Below, piece after piece: positions 22,254-32,378 of a DNA stretch of 64,000 nucleotides. The stretch's first letter is position 1; every line of letters begins with the position of its first letter. This DNA comes from Apostichopus japonicus (lineage: Eukaryota > Echinodermata > Holothuroidea > Aspidochirotida > Stichopodidae). Below the pieces are notes generated by a model. That model did not search any database and was not told the DNA's origin. It was given only the letters and a program-made list of their open reading frames with translations. Made by a program: the position numbers and the translations under genes. Location of the stretch: NCBI RefSeq assembly GCF_037975245.1, contig NC_092566.1:15355001-15419000 (forward strand). The letters run 5' to 3'.

Positions 22254-24246
22254 GTAAGATGCTTATTCTTTGGTTGGTTTTCTTCCGTCGAAAGTTGTCC
22301 ATTCTGAATATTGTAACTTTCATATTTCTGTTTAGAGTATAAGACCATCATTTATTTGCAAGTGCTTGTTGATGTTGTTAGAGGTCAGTTGTATACATGT
22401 TTTATTTTTTTAGAAAGGCCTGTTTACGTACATGTTTTAAAGCGATTATATAGTGTACTGATATTATAACCGAAATTAATCTAATAATTTTAATTGAACG
22501 CCTTTTCTGACAATGTCTTACTTGCATCCAATGCGAGGAGGGTTCTGATCCCTGCATGGTTTCACCGAAGTGCAAGGTGCACCGAATGCACCGAAGTGCA
22601 AAGAGACTGACTTCGGTCAGCTTGCGGCTTTGATAAGCCAATGAGGCTTCTTCGCGAGTTCCTGCTTGCAGGAGGATCTAACATATACAAATACAAAAGT
22701 GATGTGGCGTCTCACCGATAAACCGTCAGCAAATGAAAAATTAGGGATCGCCACCAACCAAGAGCTTCAGAGCTCAGTTGGTGGTGGACATGATTTGTAA
22801 TGCTGAGATCACTTGTTCGTGTTTTTTTTTTTTCCTTTTTTTTTTACTTTACCGATACTTCAAATTAGCCGTTTTCAAAGTTTTTTTAAATAACCTTTTT
22901 CTTTGTGAAATTTCTTTATACCTGAAGTTTCTTCTGGGGTGGTAGAGGAAGGAGTGGTTCGTAAATGTTTGAAGGCTGAACAAAGTACCCGAAATCTCGC
23001 AAAGTACTGTATATTTTCGCGGTATTCAAGTTCTCGCCTTATTGGTATGACTTTGGGTTGGACGATATTCTTGTTTTACCTAGGAGATGTGAAGTTATAC
23101 AAAAACTTAAGTAATCACCTTTTCTATTTGGAATCACTATTTTATGTGTTCATATTGAGATCCATCCATCCAATGTTTTGAAGTAAAATGTTGAATGTAA
23201 ATTTTGGAGAAGAAAAATATAGAACAAAATTAATCAATGTGCTCCTTCGGTACCATACTTGTCAGCCCGCAGGCTGCTTCAAGTTCACTTTTGGGTGAAC
23301 AATCTTTTTTGTGATCTCTAAATCAGATGTTTACAACCTATTATTATCTTGCAAACCAGACGCGCTGCATGAACATCTGACTAGCACCAACATATCTATC
23401 TTTTCATGGACTATAAAATGTCAAGACTTAATCTATGCCGAAAGCAATCTTTTGACAAATTGGTCTGATCTGATCTGATCTGGTCTGATCTGATCTGATC
23501 TGTGGCGCTGAATCCTCTTAACTGGATTGTTAAAGTCTTGTTTCAGACGTTAAAAAACTGTATGACTGAATTATGTCCAAAGAATTAAAAAAGAAAGGAA
23601 AATAAAAAATTGTGTTTACTTTCTCGTACTATAAGATATCAAGACTATTCTGACAATTCATCCTGAAAATATAAATGAAACAAAAAATGTCCACCAAATC
23701 ATAAGCAATCCACATTTATACACCACCATTCTTATTTATATACTTATTAAAGCCTCTTCCATCGAGGACGAAGTTCTTGACGCGGATGCCCTTAGTCGCC
23801 GCCGCCACCGCCACGGATGGTTTCATAAATTGTTCCATCATCACCACCATGATAAACACCACCATGGTGAACACCACCATGGTGAACACCATAACCCTAA
23901 CCCTAACCCTAACCCTACTGGTGAACCAGCCGACAACGAGAATCAGCCAAAACAGAAAGAGGAAAGAGAAGTCATACACGATAACAGAGAGAATGCCATG
24001 CTAGATGACTTCGAGAAGAAAATGGCTGAGTTATCTCCAGAGGAGCGTTATGGCTTGCATGCTCTCTTACACAATGTCGGTAAACATGTTGCTGAACACA
24101 TTGGACGGAACTTAAAAGCTAGAGTGTTGGCCGAAGAAGGGGAGCGACTGCCCGAGGGATACGACGAGCTAACACCTGAAGAGAGAAGCTGGTATGGCAC
24201 CCTGGGGAAAGCTGCTTTAGGTGCATTGAGTCTCTTTGGTAAATGA
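22196..24246 (+). CDS. Peptide gene B: secreted His-rich precursor with two amphipathic peptide units (183 aa, two exons)
   Basis: Exons are 22196-22253 and 23753-24246 (donor G|GTAAGA, acceptor ATTAAAG, phase 1). No named family is recognised. Seen: signal peptide 1-19 (MALIRCLAFAFIVCSVKTF); E-D-E at 24-26; RRRHR at 35-39; HGWFHKLF at 40-47 leading into a His array to residue 66 in which HHHDK, HHHGE, HHHGE repeat; Asn-Pro x4 at 67-74; an acidic/polar spacer at 75-113. Two unit copies follow. Unit 1: SPEER (114-118), then YGLHALLHNVGKHVAEHIGR (119-138). Unit 2: LPEGYDELTPEER (152-164), then SWYGTLGKAALGALSLFGK (165-183, end of protein). Both peptides are followed by Gly plus a basic residue, an amidation-type end. 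Gene A has one unit with the same PEG[FY]DELTPEE[KR]S spacer. Inferred: extracellular His-rich, metal- or pH-responsive, probably antimicrobial peptides balanced by an acidic prosequence. Function is not proven by sequence. Confidence 0.83.
22600..22690. repeat. Dispersed repeat in gene B intron, inverted match at 42040-42130
   Basis: CTGACTTCGGTCAGCTTG, TAAGCCAATGAGG and GTTCCTGCTTGCAGGAGGAT are shared in opposite orientation with IVD intron 1. Confidence 0.75.
23461..23503. repeat. (TCTGA)n pentamer array in the gene B intron
   Basis: About eight units of TCTGA with two TGG interruptions. Confidence 0.9.
23753..24246 (+). CDS. Gene B exon 2 (His array and two peptide units)
   Basis: This exon codes residues 20-183 in one uninterrupted frame; the His-rich part is 15-bp repetitive DNA and the Asn-Pro stretch is written as telomere-type hexamers. 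AATAAA signals follow the stop at 24388 and 24403. Confidence 0.83.
23838..23888 (+). repeat. 15-bp coding minisatellite (His array of gene B)
   Basis: Units of CACCACCATGGTGAA and close variants repeat about three times in frame and encode HHH-D-K / HHH-G-E. In-frame 15-bp steps allow length change without a frameshift. Confidence 0.85.
23892..23915 (+). repeat. (TAACCC)4 telomere-type repeat inside a coding exon
   Basis: Four perfect TAACCC units (TTAGGG on the other strand) lie in gene B exon 2 and are translated as Asn-Pro x4. TTAGGG is the usual metazoan telomere unit. Confidence 0.95.
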
Positions 24247-24387
24247 ATACTGCGGGAAAGAAGCTTGTATCTGACCCAAACTGACCGATATTTAGTCTAT
24301 AGACACCCATCCTATCAAGGGAAATATTTCCCATGTACTTTAGTATTGTTTCGATTTCAAGTAATGGTGGTGGATTGACTTTTTTGG

Positions 24388-24408
24388 AATAAATAATCAG
24401 AAAATAAA
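24388..24408 (+). terminator. Poly(A) signals of gene B
   Basis: AATAAA occurs at 24388-24393 and again at 24403-24408, about 140-160 bp after the stop codon. Confidence 0.6.
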
Positions 24409-25185
24409 GAAAGCACGATCTCTTTTCGGTGAGCAAATCAAGATGAGTATATGTGTACCTATATTGTGAGCATCGTGATGTTAAACACCTTTCAGGACCA
24501 AGACGAGGGAGAGGGAATCTTTGTCAGGGGAGGGGGGGGGGGGGTTAAAGACCCGGGGACCGAGCGCAATTAGATGGGCCGGTGAAAATGTTTTTAATAC
24601 ATATTTAACGACAAATAAAGTTTTCAAAAATGGGGCCCGTGTCCTAGTTACCGACGCCACTGTTTCAGGCCAGACAATTCCAATATAAGACCCAATAATT
24701 TATCAACAGAAAGGATACTATGAAATATCTGTAAGGGTTTAACGATTCAATCCGATAGTGGCGTGTCCCCATAGACAAGAACTGTAATTGCTGTTCTTTG
24801 CAGGAACACAACTACATCTTTCACCACAAGTACACGAGACATCTTGAATTTTTCCATCCTTCCGTTGCTACCCTCTTCTCCCTTCCCTCCCTACCTCCCC
24901 TTCCCTATAGCTACCCGGACTCACCCACCAATCTTCTCATATTCCCCTCGGTCCTCTCCGTTCCTCTTTCAAATTCATTAAAACTCCCGCATTAGTCGCA
25001 AATCCACCGCCCCCACCCCTTCCCATTCATCTCTGCTCCCTGTTCACAACCCTCTGAGAATTGTGTTGTTGTTTTGTAATACAGAATTCTTGAATAACAT
25101 TTGACCTAATGTGCGAACAACATTTAATGTCTTCTAGTATTAACACAAATGGAAAAGATGCAAAAGTAGACTAAATATATATAAC

Positions 25186-26280
25186 ATGTGTAAAAGTAAG
25201 TTGGCCTGACGTTTCGATCCTAGCAGGATATTCTTCAAAGGCTAAATGACAAGTAACAGTAACCGAAGGGACAAAAACACGCACAGAATACAGACAGGTT
25301 AATGAGCATGGTGAACAAAAAGAGATAGATGTAAGGGGATTAGTAGACAAGGGACGGAGTGAAAGAAAAAAAAGGAACCAACAGGGGAAGAGGAGAGGTA
25401 GGAGATACACAGTGGAGTGACAAAGAGAAGATTAAGGGAAGGGGGTATGGAATAAACTGGAAAAGGACAAGGACAGAAAGGTGTGGAGAAAAAGGGGTGG
25501 AAGAGAGCTATGTGAAGAGGAGTGATGGGGGGGGGGGGGGGACAATGGGGAAAAGGACGGGAACAGAAGAAAAGTTAGTCATGTCCTTCCTGAATGTTGA
25601 GCCCATGAGGTTGAATGGTGCGAAGGCGTTGCATCCACAGCCTCTCTGTGTTGATTCGCACTAGGCCAGGACGGCTGCGTAAGGATTCAATACCCTGTAG
25701 GGACATGTCGTTAATGGTATGGTTGGGAAGGTTAAAGTGTTCTCCAGCTGGGGTCTCAGTCTTCATGGTGTTGACTGTGGATCTGTTACCATAGAAGCGC
25801 TTCTTGAGGGTGGTTTTGGTTTTGCCAACATACTGGATGCCGCAAACTCTACAAGAGATCAGATATATGACATTAGTGGTTGTGCAAGTGATGTGACCCT
25901 CAGTCTTGTGTGTGAGTTGCATGCTGTGGCTGGTGATGGAATTGGATTCAGCAATGTGGTGGATGAAGATGATGCATCTGGAATAACGATCACATTTGAA
26001 AGTACCATGCTGAATGGGTGTGGGGTTAGAAGTTAGAGGTGGGACAGCAGCACGCACAAGGTCTCGTAGGTTTGCGGGGTCGTCTGTAGGCGATGATGGA
26101 TTTTTCAGGGACGGCTCGTTGGAGTCTATCTCAAGTGAGGAGAATGTTGTGGTTGTTAAATGTGATTTGCTGAAGAGGAGGAAGATTTGGGTGGAAAGTA
26201 ACAACCAAGGGGAGCTTGTTGTCGCAATCTCGTCCCTTTTGTTCTTCACTGCCAAAGTAGGTGTAAGTAGTCGCTCATGA
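25186..26280 (-). mobile_element. Penelope-like retroelement fragment (GIY-YIG endonuclease end)
   Basis: A minus-strand frame at 26255-25575 gives NVIYLISCRVCGIQYVGKT, then RF and a GEHFNLPNH block, ending ERLWMQRLRTIQPHGLN. This is the C-terminal GIY-YIG endonuclease of Penelope-like elements (IYLI for GIY, QYVG for YIG). The reverse transcriptase part is absent, so it is 5'-truncated. Downstream at 25201-25242 lies a sequence resembling the hammerhead motif these elements carry. Confidence 0.82.
25201..25242 (-). ncRNA. Hammerhead-like motif of the Penelope-like element (degenerate)
   Basis: Minus strand: TTGAAGA, then a stem ATCCTGCTAGGAT, then CGAAACGTC and AGGCC, which can pair with GCCT upstream. 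The order matches hammerhead core boxes CUGAUGA / GAAA / cleavage UC; box 1 has two changes (C3 to U, U7 to A). Confidence 0.5.
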
Positions 26281-26534
26281 TTGGTCGGAAAAGCTACGTC
26301 ATCACCATAGAAACCTTCACTTCGAGGTTACCAAAATATCTGGATCCATTCTTTGCAACGAAGATAATACCCGTTCAAAATTACCCGAAGCTGTTCGTAT
26401 CTTTGGAATTGGTTTAGACATATTTAGCACACTAGTTTGTTATGATTGTATGATCTACTATCGATATTTGATCGAAGTTATTTTTGAAGGCATTAATCGG
26501 TAACGGCGCACAGTGAAAGTTTCATGGGTGGTGA

Positions 26535-26700
26535 TCCGTATACTTCCGATTGGGGGGCATATGACCTTGTTGACTATCTAAGCGTAGCGCCACCATAGGT
26601 TGGCGCGAAGCTTACAAGAAAATGTTGGGATTTACAAACCCTCTAGATGGCCGGAAACGGCACTTCCCGAGGTTTCCAAGCGGCATATAACCAACTTTAA
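26535..26700. repeat. Fragment of the hAT-like core repeat
   Basis: It contains CTATCTAAGCGTAGCGCCAC, TAGGTTGGCGCGAAGC and GATGGCCGGAAACGGCAC; no termini can be identified. Confidence 0.65.
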
Positions 26701-26994
26701 AATAGGGATATCATGTCCGAAATATCTCATAATCAGGATCCAAAATACTTTTTTTTTAAATTTCGGGTGTTATTTTGGGAAAATTGCCCCTGTCAATCTT
26801 CTTTCAGGCGCTTCGTTAGAATGTTCGAGAGCTCTTTTATATTATAAGATGAAGAAAATAGCCACATGCAGGCTATTATAGGCCTATACACATGCAATAC
26901 ACAATTACACATAGTTACGTTCCGTTGCTTTTTAGCTAGGGAAAACCTGATGAGTTGAACTTAGGGAATAACGCGACGACCTAGCAAATGTAGG

Positions 26995-27070
26995 CTAACT
27001 TGGCCGGGAATTACGATGGTAGAGTGCTCGCCTGCGGTGACAATTGGAGGTCCCTGGTTCAAACTTCGGT
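26995..27070 (+). repeat. tRNA-like SINE fragment
   Basis: ATGGTAGAGTGCTCGCCTGC (box A type) and CTGGTTCAAACTTCGG (box B type) lie about 30 bp apart; degenerate. Confidence 0.5.
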
Positions 27071-29655
27071 ATCAACATCTGATCCAAAACTTCCCTCCAC
27101 TCCTTTCTCTATGAAAACTAATAAATCAATATAGGAGAGGCTAAGTCTCCATCCCCGAGTTCTGTTGCTATTTGCAAGGAGAGGAAAGTGTTTGCAATCT
27201 CTGGCAAGTGGACAGCAGTTCTCACGTTGGTTGGATGGGGATATTAAATGACAGTCCTGTAAGTAGGATTTTGACCCGCCTGCCTGAAAACATCTCACTT
27301 TGCGCCTAGGGGTCTATAGAGTTCAGAGGTTGAACCTGCCCATTGAAAATATCTGTGTAATGTGTCTTAGGTGCAAACTTTTCACTACGACTATTCACTA
27401 ACAACAGCAAACGTTTGGGAATAATTATTTCTGCATTACAGCTACATTTCAGATTGCCAGACAAACTACCATATTATAAGTTTAAGGCGTTTACTCATCA
27501 TGCTAAGCTGCGATCACGAATGGACTTAATTAATGATTAGATAATTATTAGAAAACCATTCAGTGTAAAAAGTACCTTGTTTTGAAAGTACATCCCAGGT
27601 TAGTCGATAAAATTCTGTTGGGTCGAACACTTAAGCCCTTCTGTCCTGGCATCCATACTGCTCGCTAGGTACGATGATGCGTAAATGTAGGCATGAAAAT
27701 ATTCTTATCCCTGGCATTTGGTGGGAGGGGGGATATGGTGTATTACATCCCCTCCACCCATTTTCATGTGGGGATATATCCCCCCATCGCCCCAGGATCG
27801 CCGCCCATGGAAAGTTTCGTACAGGATACATCACATAAGTGCTATATAACTATATGTATTATAACTGTGTACACAGTGCAGTAACGGAAATGGGTCATTC
27901 CGTGTCAAATCACGGATGGCTGTTGCTGCACCCTTTCCAAAAATTCCCAAATTTATTGTATGATTGGACCACCATAAAATAAGCATATTCTGAAAATTTC
28001 AGTTGCATTGCTTTACAATTGGCCGATTTATCACACTTTGAAATTCCGCAATTTGTCGCCACCATGGCATTTTCTTGACTTTTGAGGTCTCATTTCTCAG
28101 CAATTAAACATTCTACTACCTTTCTAATACAGATGCCTAAAGAGTCTATCCCATAGAACAGGAAAATAAAAAATTAGGCTACATAAATATTGTCTTGTGG
28201 AGTTAGGTCAACTTAAAAGTGTCAAAATATTTGATTTTTGTACTTTTCACTAAAAAATGTGCTATTTTTAGTGATGAATTGCTCCTAAACCATTGCTTCA
28301 GGGTACTTGATTCTTTCAGAGGTTATTATGTCTAGTACAAATATTACAAAATAATGATTACAATGCTTTCCTAGACTATGTTTGCAAGTTGTGCCACTCT
28401 AAAGTTGCTATTTCATGCTGCGATTCAGCATGAGGTAGGGGTTTTGATGCCAATTGTTTACCAAAGTAACCATGTTAGAGGTGTCAGGGTTTATACTTTA
28501 TTAATAAGTATAAAGTTCTTACACATTAACAAATTTCAGGGTTCTAGCTGTTCTCAATATTAATTTATGAAGTTGTTAAGTTGCTCCGATGTACAAAAGA
28601 GGTCGTTTTTGACGGCCAATAACTCAAAACGCGTCAAATTAAAAAAAATTGATAATTTTTTCTGGAAGAGATATAGTACCACCCTGTTTGTACAAAAAAT
28701 TTCAGGAGGGTGTTTTGCCTTATTTTGAAATGAAAAATCCTCAAAGTTTGTCAAAGTCAGTACACGTGAACCCGCGCCCTAAAGTTGCTTTGAGTGTACC
28801 CATTCCACGAAACGAATTCCGAATTTCAATAGAACAGCTCACGAATCTTGGATAACGTAAACACGAACCCAATGGAATGTAGCGTAAATGTATCATAAGT
28901 GAGGTCAACATGTGATCCAAAGTTAAAAGTAAAGTTAGGGCGTTCTAAGGAAAACTAGTGCCAGTGTGTAATTCAGTGTATATGTCTTCAAACTTCCAAG
29001 CGATGGTCCTTATTGGTGCTGACGTCACGAGCAAACTGATTAGCTGAAAACGGCGTAATTGCAAACCTGTTTGGGGGGAAAAAAATTGCATCATGGGCTA
29101 ACAAAACAGAAAATACAAGACCACCGCCTTATACACAAAATTGCAAAACGTGCTTACTTGTCGATTCTACTAGGGCCTTTTCAGAGCAAACAAACTACAC
29201 CCAAGCTCCGAGTCCGGCAAAATATAAACTGCCTACCTAAATAGATCATTTACCTCATCTTTTTCTGCAATATATTTGTCACCTCTCCCTGTTCTCCGAG
29301 TCCCATAGCATTTACTTCTTTACTAAAGCAGGGCGATAAAAAAAAACTGATCATTTGCACCATCTGCTCTCATCTCTTAAAAACTTGCCTGCATTTGCGT
29401 CTCTTTCAGGGACGAATCTTTCAAAATGACCAAAATTTAGGAGAGAAGAACCAGGTTAGGTGATTGCATTTTGGTGCTACACCATTTTTACACTTCATAA
29501 TACACAACGCGGTGTCAGTCAAATTTTTCATGAAAACAAGCTGTATATGAGAACAAGCTGTCCGTACCAAGTTTTCAACTGCACATGCATATGTCATAGT
29601 TCCGTGTCATCTTCTAACGATATTGAAACAATAAAACATACCTACATGAATTGCA
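27071..29655. other. No gene seen
   Basis: The stretch 27890-28860 begins GGGTCATTCCGTGTCAAATC and ends with a related CCCATTCCACGAAACGAATT, so it may be a dispersed element, but I cannot define its ends. Confidence 0.5.
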
Positions 29656-29703
29656 TATATATATATAGATTTTCATTTATATATATATATATATATATAT
29701 ATA
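29656..29703. repeat. (AT)n array at the SINE end
   Basis: TA runs flanked by inverted copies of GATTTTCATTTATAT / ATATAAATGAAAATC, so the stretch 29668-29713 can form a hairpin. Confidence 0.9.
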
Positions 29704-29990
29704 AATGAAAATCGTAATGAGTTGGAAAATCAAGAACAGTGAAAAAACTTCAGCCTCCACCGGGATTCGAACCCGGGCCTCCCGCTTTGTACGCGGACAC
29801 CCTAACCAACTAGGCCATGGACGCTGATTGTATGTCCAGAGGTTCTAAACCGGTAAGGAAGGTCGTAATTCCACTGTAGGCGTTTGTCACCTGTATCGAA
29901 CAATACTAGTTCTGCTTTTGGTGACATATATTGCCTTACTCTAGAGATCAAACATGATGCTAACCAACTCGAAAATCATTTGTGATTCCT
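29703..29990 (-). mobile_element. tRNA-derived SINE
   Basis: A 74-nt tRNA-like module at 29752-29825 (minus) has box A TGGCCTAGTTGG and box B GGTTCGAATCC. It sits in a longer unit whose other part (TGTATCGAACAATACTAGTT) recurs at 33220-33310, with an AT microsatellite at one end. Confidence 0.75.
29752..29825 (-). tRNA. tRNA-like module (SINE head), loop reads ACA
   Basis: 74 nt with 6 of 7 acceptor pairs, a 5-bp anticodon stem (TCCGC/GCGGG) and a seven-base loop GTACAAA, so formally anticodon ACA (Cys). Animal tRNA-Cys uses GCA and the D stem is poor, so I read this as SINE, not a functional tRNA. Confidence 0.35.
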
Positions 29991-32190
29991 AAAGCCGGAT
30001 CTCGAAAGATCTAGATAGAACACTAGGGATATAAGCGGATTTCTTACAATTAGTCCTCTTTTGAACATGCGCAGCTCAACTCATAAAAGTCAAGATCTCT
30101 TAACATTATTTTATCAACCAATTAAAAGGTGCAAATTTAGGCAGAATATTGAGTTGAATATGTTCTGGACAGCTATAGAAAACACTGATAGAGCAGTCCA
30201 GGTTGTACGTATATACCACTTTAAGCAGCTAATGTTCATTTCTTAAGTGACTGGACTAAATAGTCTAACACATTATATTAGTTCAGTTCCACACAAGCAA
30301 CAACGGGAAAACATAAGTATGTCATGGCCTCTAACAACATGTTTACGGTAAACCCTATAAAGTAGCTAAGGATAAATGATGTTGCATGCATGTAATCCAA
30401 GTATGCTCTGTTATTTATATATAAACATATTTCGAAGGAGATGTTAGAATTTATTTTTAATTAAAAAAAAAAGGATTAGTTTTAACATTTAGTCCTGTAC
30501 TGAGGAATCGACTTCATCATAAGTCGAAAAGGGAATATTTCCGAGAAAATGATAATTTAGTACGAGGTATATAGGCTATAAGCGTTGGTATATGTTGTGA
30601 CCCGCGGATTGGGTACAGAATTAATTCCGTGTTTTCCTTCATGATCTCTGAAGTTCCCACCTCGTATTTAAAGCAATACACCCCCCCCCCACCCCCACAA
30701 ATTAAGGTAACATATTTGTTTCATATGCAAATTGCAAGTAATATATTTTCAGGTATAGCTGGTGTTTCTTGCTTAAGGACCAATTGAAACATGACCAAAT
30801 TTAAACTAACTTTAGACAAATGCAGATTAGAACGACCTTTAAAATTATTTGCGGTCCCAGCCCCCTCCCACTAAATAATTTTTTTTTCTGAAAGTGAGCT
30901 TCCTAAGGGATCATTATTCAGCCACCGCGACTCTTTCAAGGTGGAAATACTAATTTTTCTTTTAAATTATTTGTTATGATAACAATAAATTAAGATTATG
31001 ACTTGGTTGTAATCTAGAAACGGGTGAGGGTACGTACATTTCATTATTTATTGGCATATTGTTTACACATGCCCGCAGAATTACTTGACTAAGAAACAGG
31101 AAATTACTGAGGGGGTCATAAAACAAACATTGACAGCAAAGGAGAGAAGTAGAAAATTAGTATGCATAACAACAAAGATAAAAGAATGAACAGCAATTCA
31201 GACAATAACAGGCAGAAATAGAAAGAGTTTCCCATGGGGATGGTGGTGTCAGACCAACACCCCCCCCCCCTCCCCGCCACTGAACCCCCGCCCGCCTTCG
31301 GAACTTAAGCTGTATTTCTCGCCTATAGTCTTCTTGCTCTTGGTCTTTGCGTTATTCCGTTTTTTGGAAACTTTTCTGTCCATTTGCCGTGCCGTTATAT
31401 TACAAACGCATATTAAAAAGATGTTAAAGGTTAGTAACGCTCTTCCTCTTATCAGGCTCAAACAGGGTTACATCATCCCCTGCAATTAATAGCGACCTAT
31501 CAGGTAAACTAGAACTCTTTGCATTTCGAGTGTAGTTTAATTCCTTTTTTTTTCTCTCTCTCTCTTTTATATGCAACTAGGTAGACGCGACCAAGGCACT
31601 GCGGACGATATTTCATTAAAAAAAAACTTTTTTTCACAATTTTAATTGAGAGTATATATTAATTAACAGTAAAAAATAAGGCAACTCGTACAACGCTTGA
31701 TGTGGATTCAAGAAATCTTTGGGAGGGAGAGAGGAGGGAGGAGGGAGGATCGAGGGAGAGAAGATGACAAATACTCATATATAGCTACGATTTTTCAACA
31801 GGAACTCCGCCCCCCCCCCCTCCCATACCCTTTCAAGCCAACCCGAAAACTATACCCCCAGCATGTCATTAAATACTCTCGTAAAATAGTCAGTACTGCC
31901 TCAAAACGATTTTGTTATTGCGCATATACTTGACCACACTTGACCTGTAAGTGAATACTTTACTGGAATGGCAGGAAACACAATGAAGATTAATTGTCCA
32001 TATAAGTCGATTAACAACAACATGATTTATGAGTTGTCTGTTGTCTCTGGACAGAGTTACTTTCATAAATCTCTATAAGTTAACTTCTTCGTGTATTCTC
32101 ACGTTACGGAACATACATAACCCACAAAATGATTAATCACGTTTTTTTTTTTTTTTTTTTTGGGGGCAAGTTTACCCAGTTTCTGTTCCG
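29991..32190. other. No gene seen upstream of gene C
   Basis: Contains C runs at 30680 and 31261, an AG-rich patch at 31725-31760 and a T run at 32143-32160; no coding signal. Confidence 0.6.
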
Positions 32191-32317
32191 TACATGATTT
32201 TAAAAGTAGTATTTATTTGCTCTGTGAAGCCGGAACAACGTTTCTTTGCTCTGCTGAAAATTTTGAACATTTCACTGAAGACTTAATTTCTTGCTGCTGC
32301 TAAATTTCCTCAACAAA

Positions 32318-32378
32318 ATGTTGTCGGTGCATCGTGGTCTGGTTCTGTTGCTAGTCTTTGGCTCAGTCGTTTCATTCG
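32318..32378 (+). CDS. Gene C exon 1 (signal peptide)
   Basis: This exon has 61 coding nt, one codon longer than exon 1 of A and B, with the same phase-1 end. A weak TATA-like TTTTAAAA lies at 32198-32205. Confidence 0.7.

Noticed and set aside
22402-22641. Minus-strand 79-codon frame in the gene B intron
   Set aside because: It covers the dispersed repeat also found at 42040-42130 and has no supporting motif.
25719-26280. Plus-strand frames opposite the Penelope-like fragment
   Set aside because: The minus strand carries recognisable GIY-YIG motifs; the plus frames are shadows.
29752-29825. Functional tRNA-Cys gene
   Set aside because: Anticodon ACA is not used by animal tRNA-Cys, the D stem is poor and the module is part of a repeated SINE.
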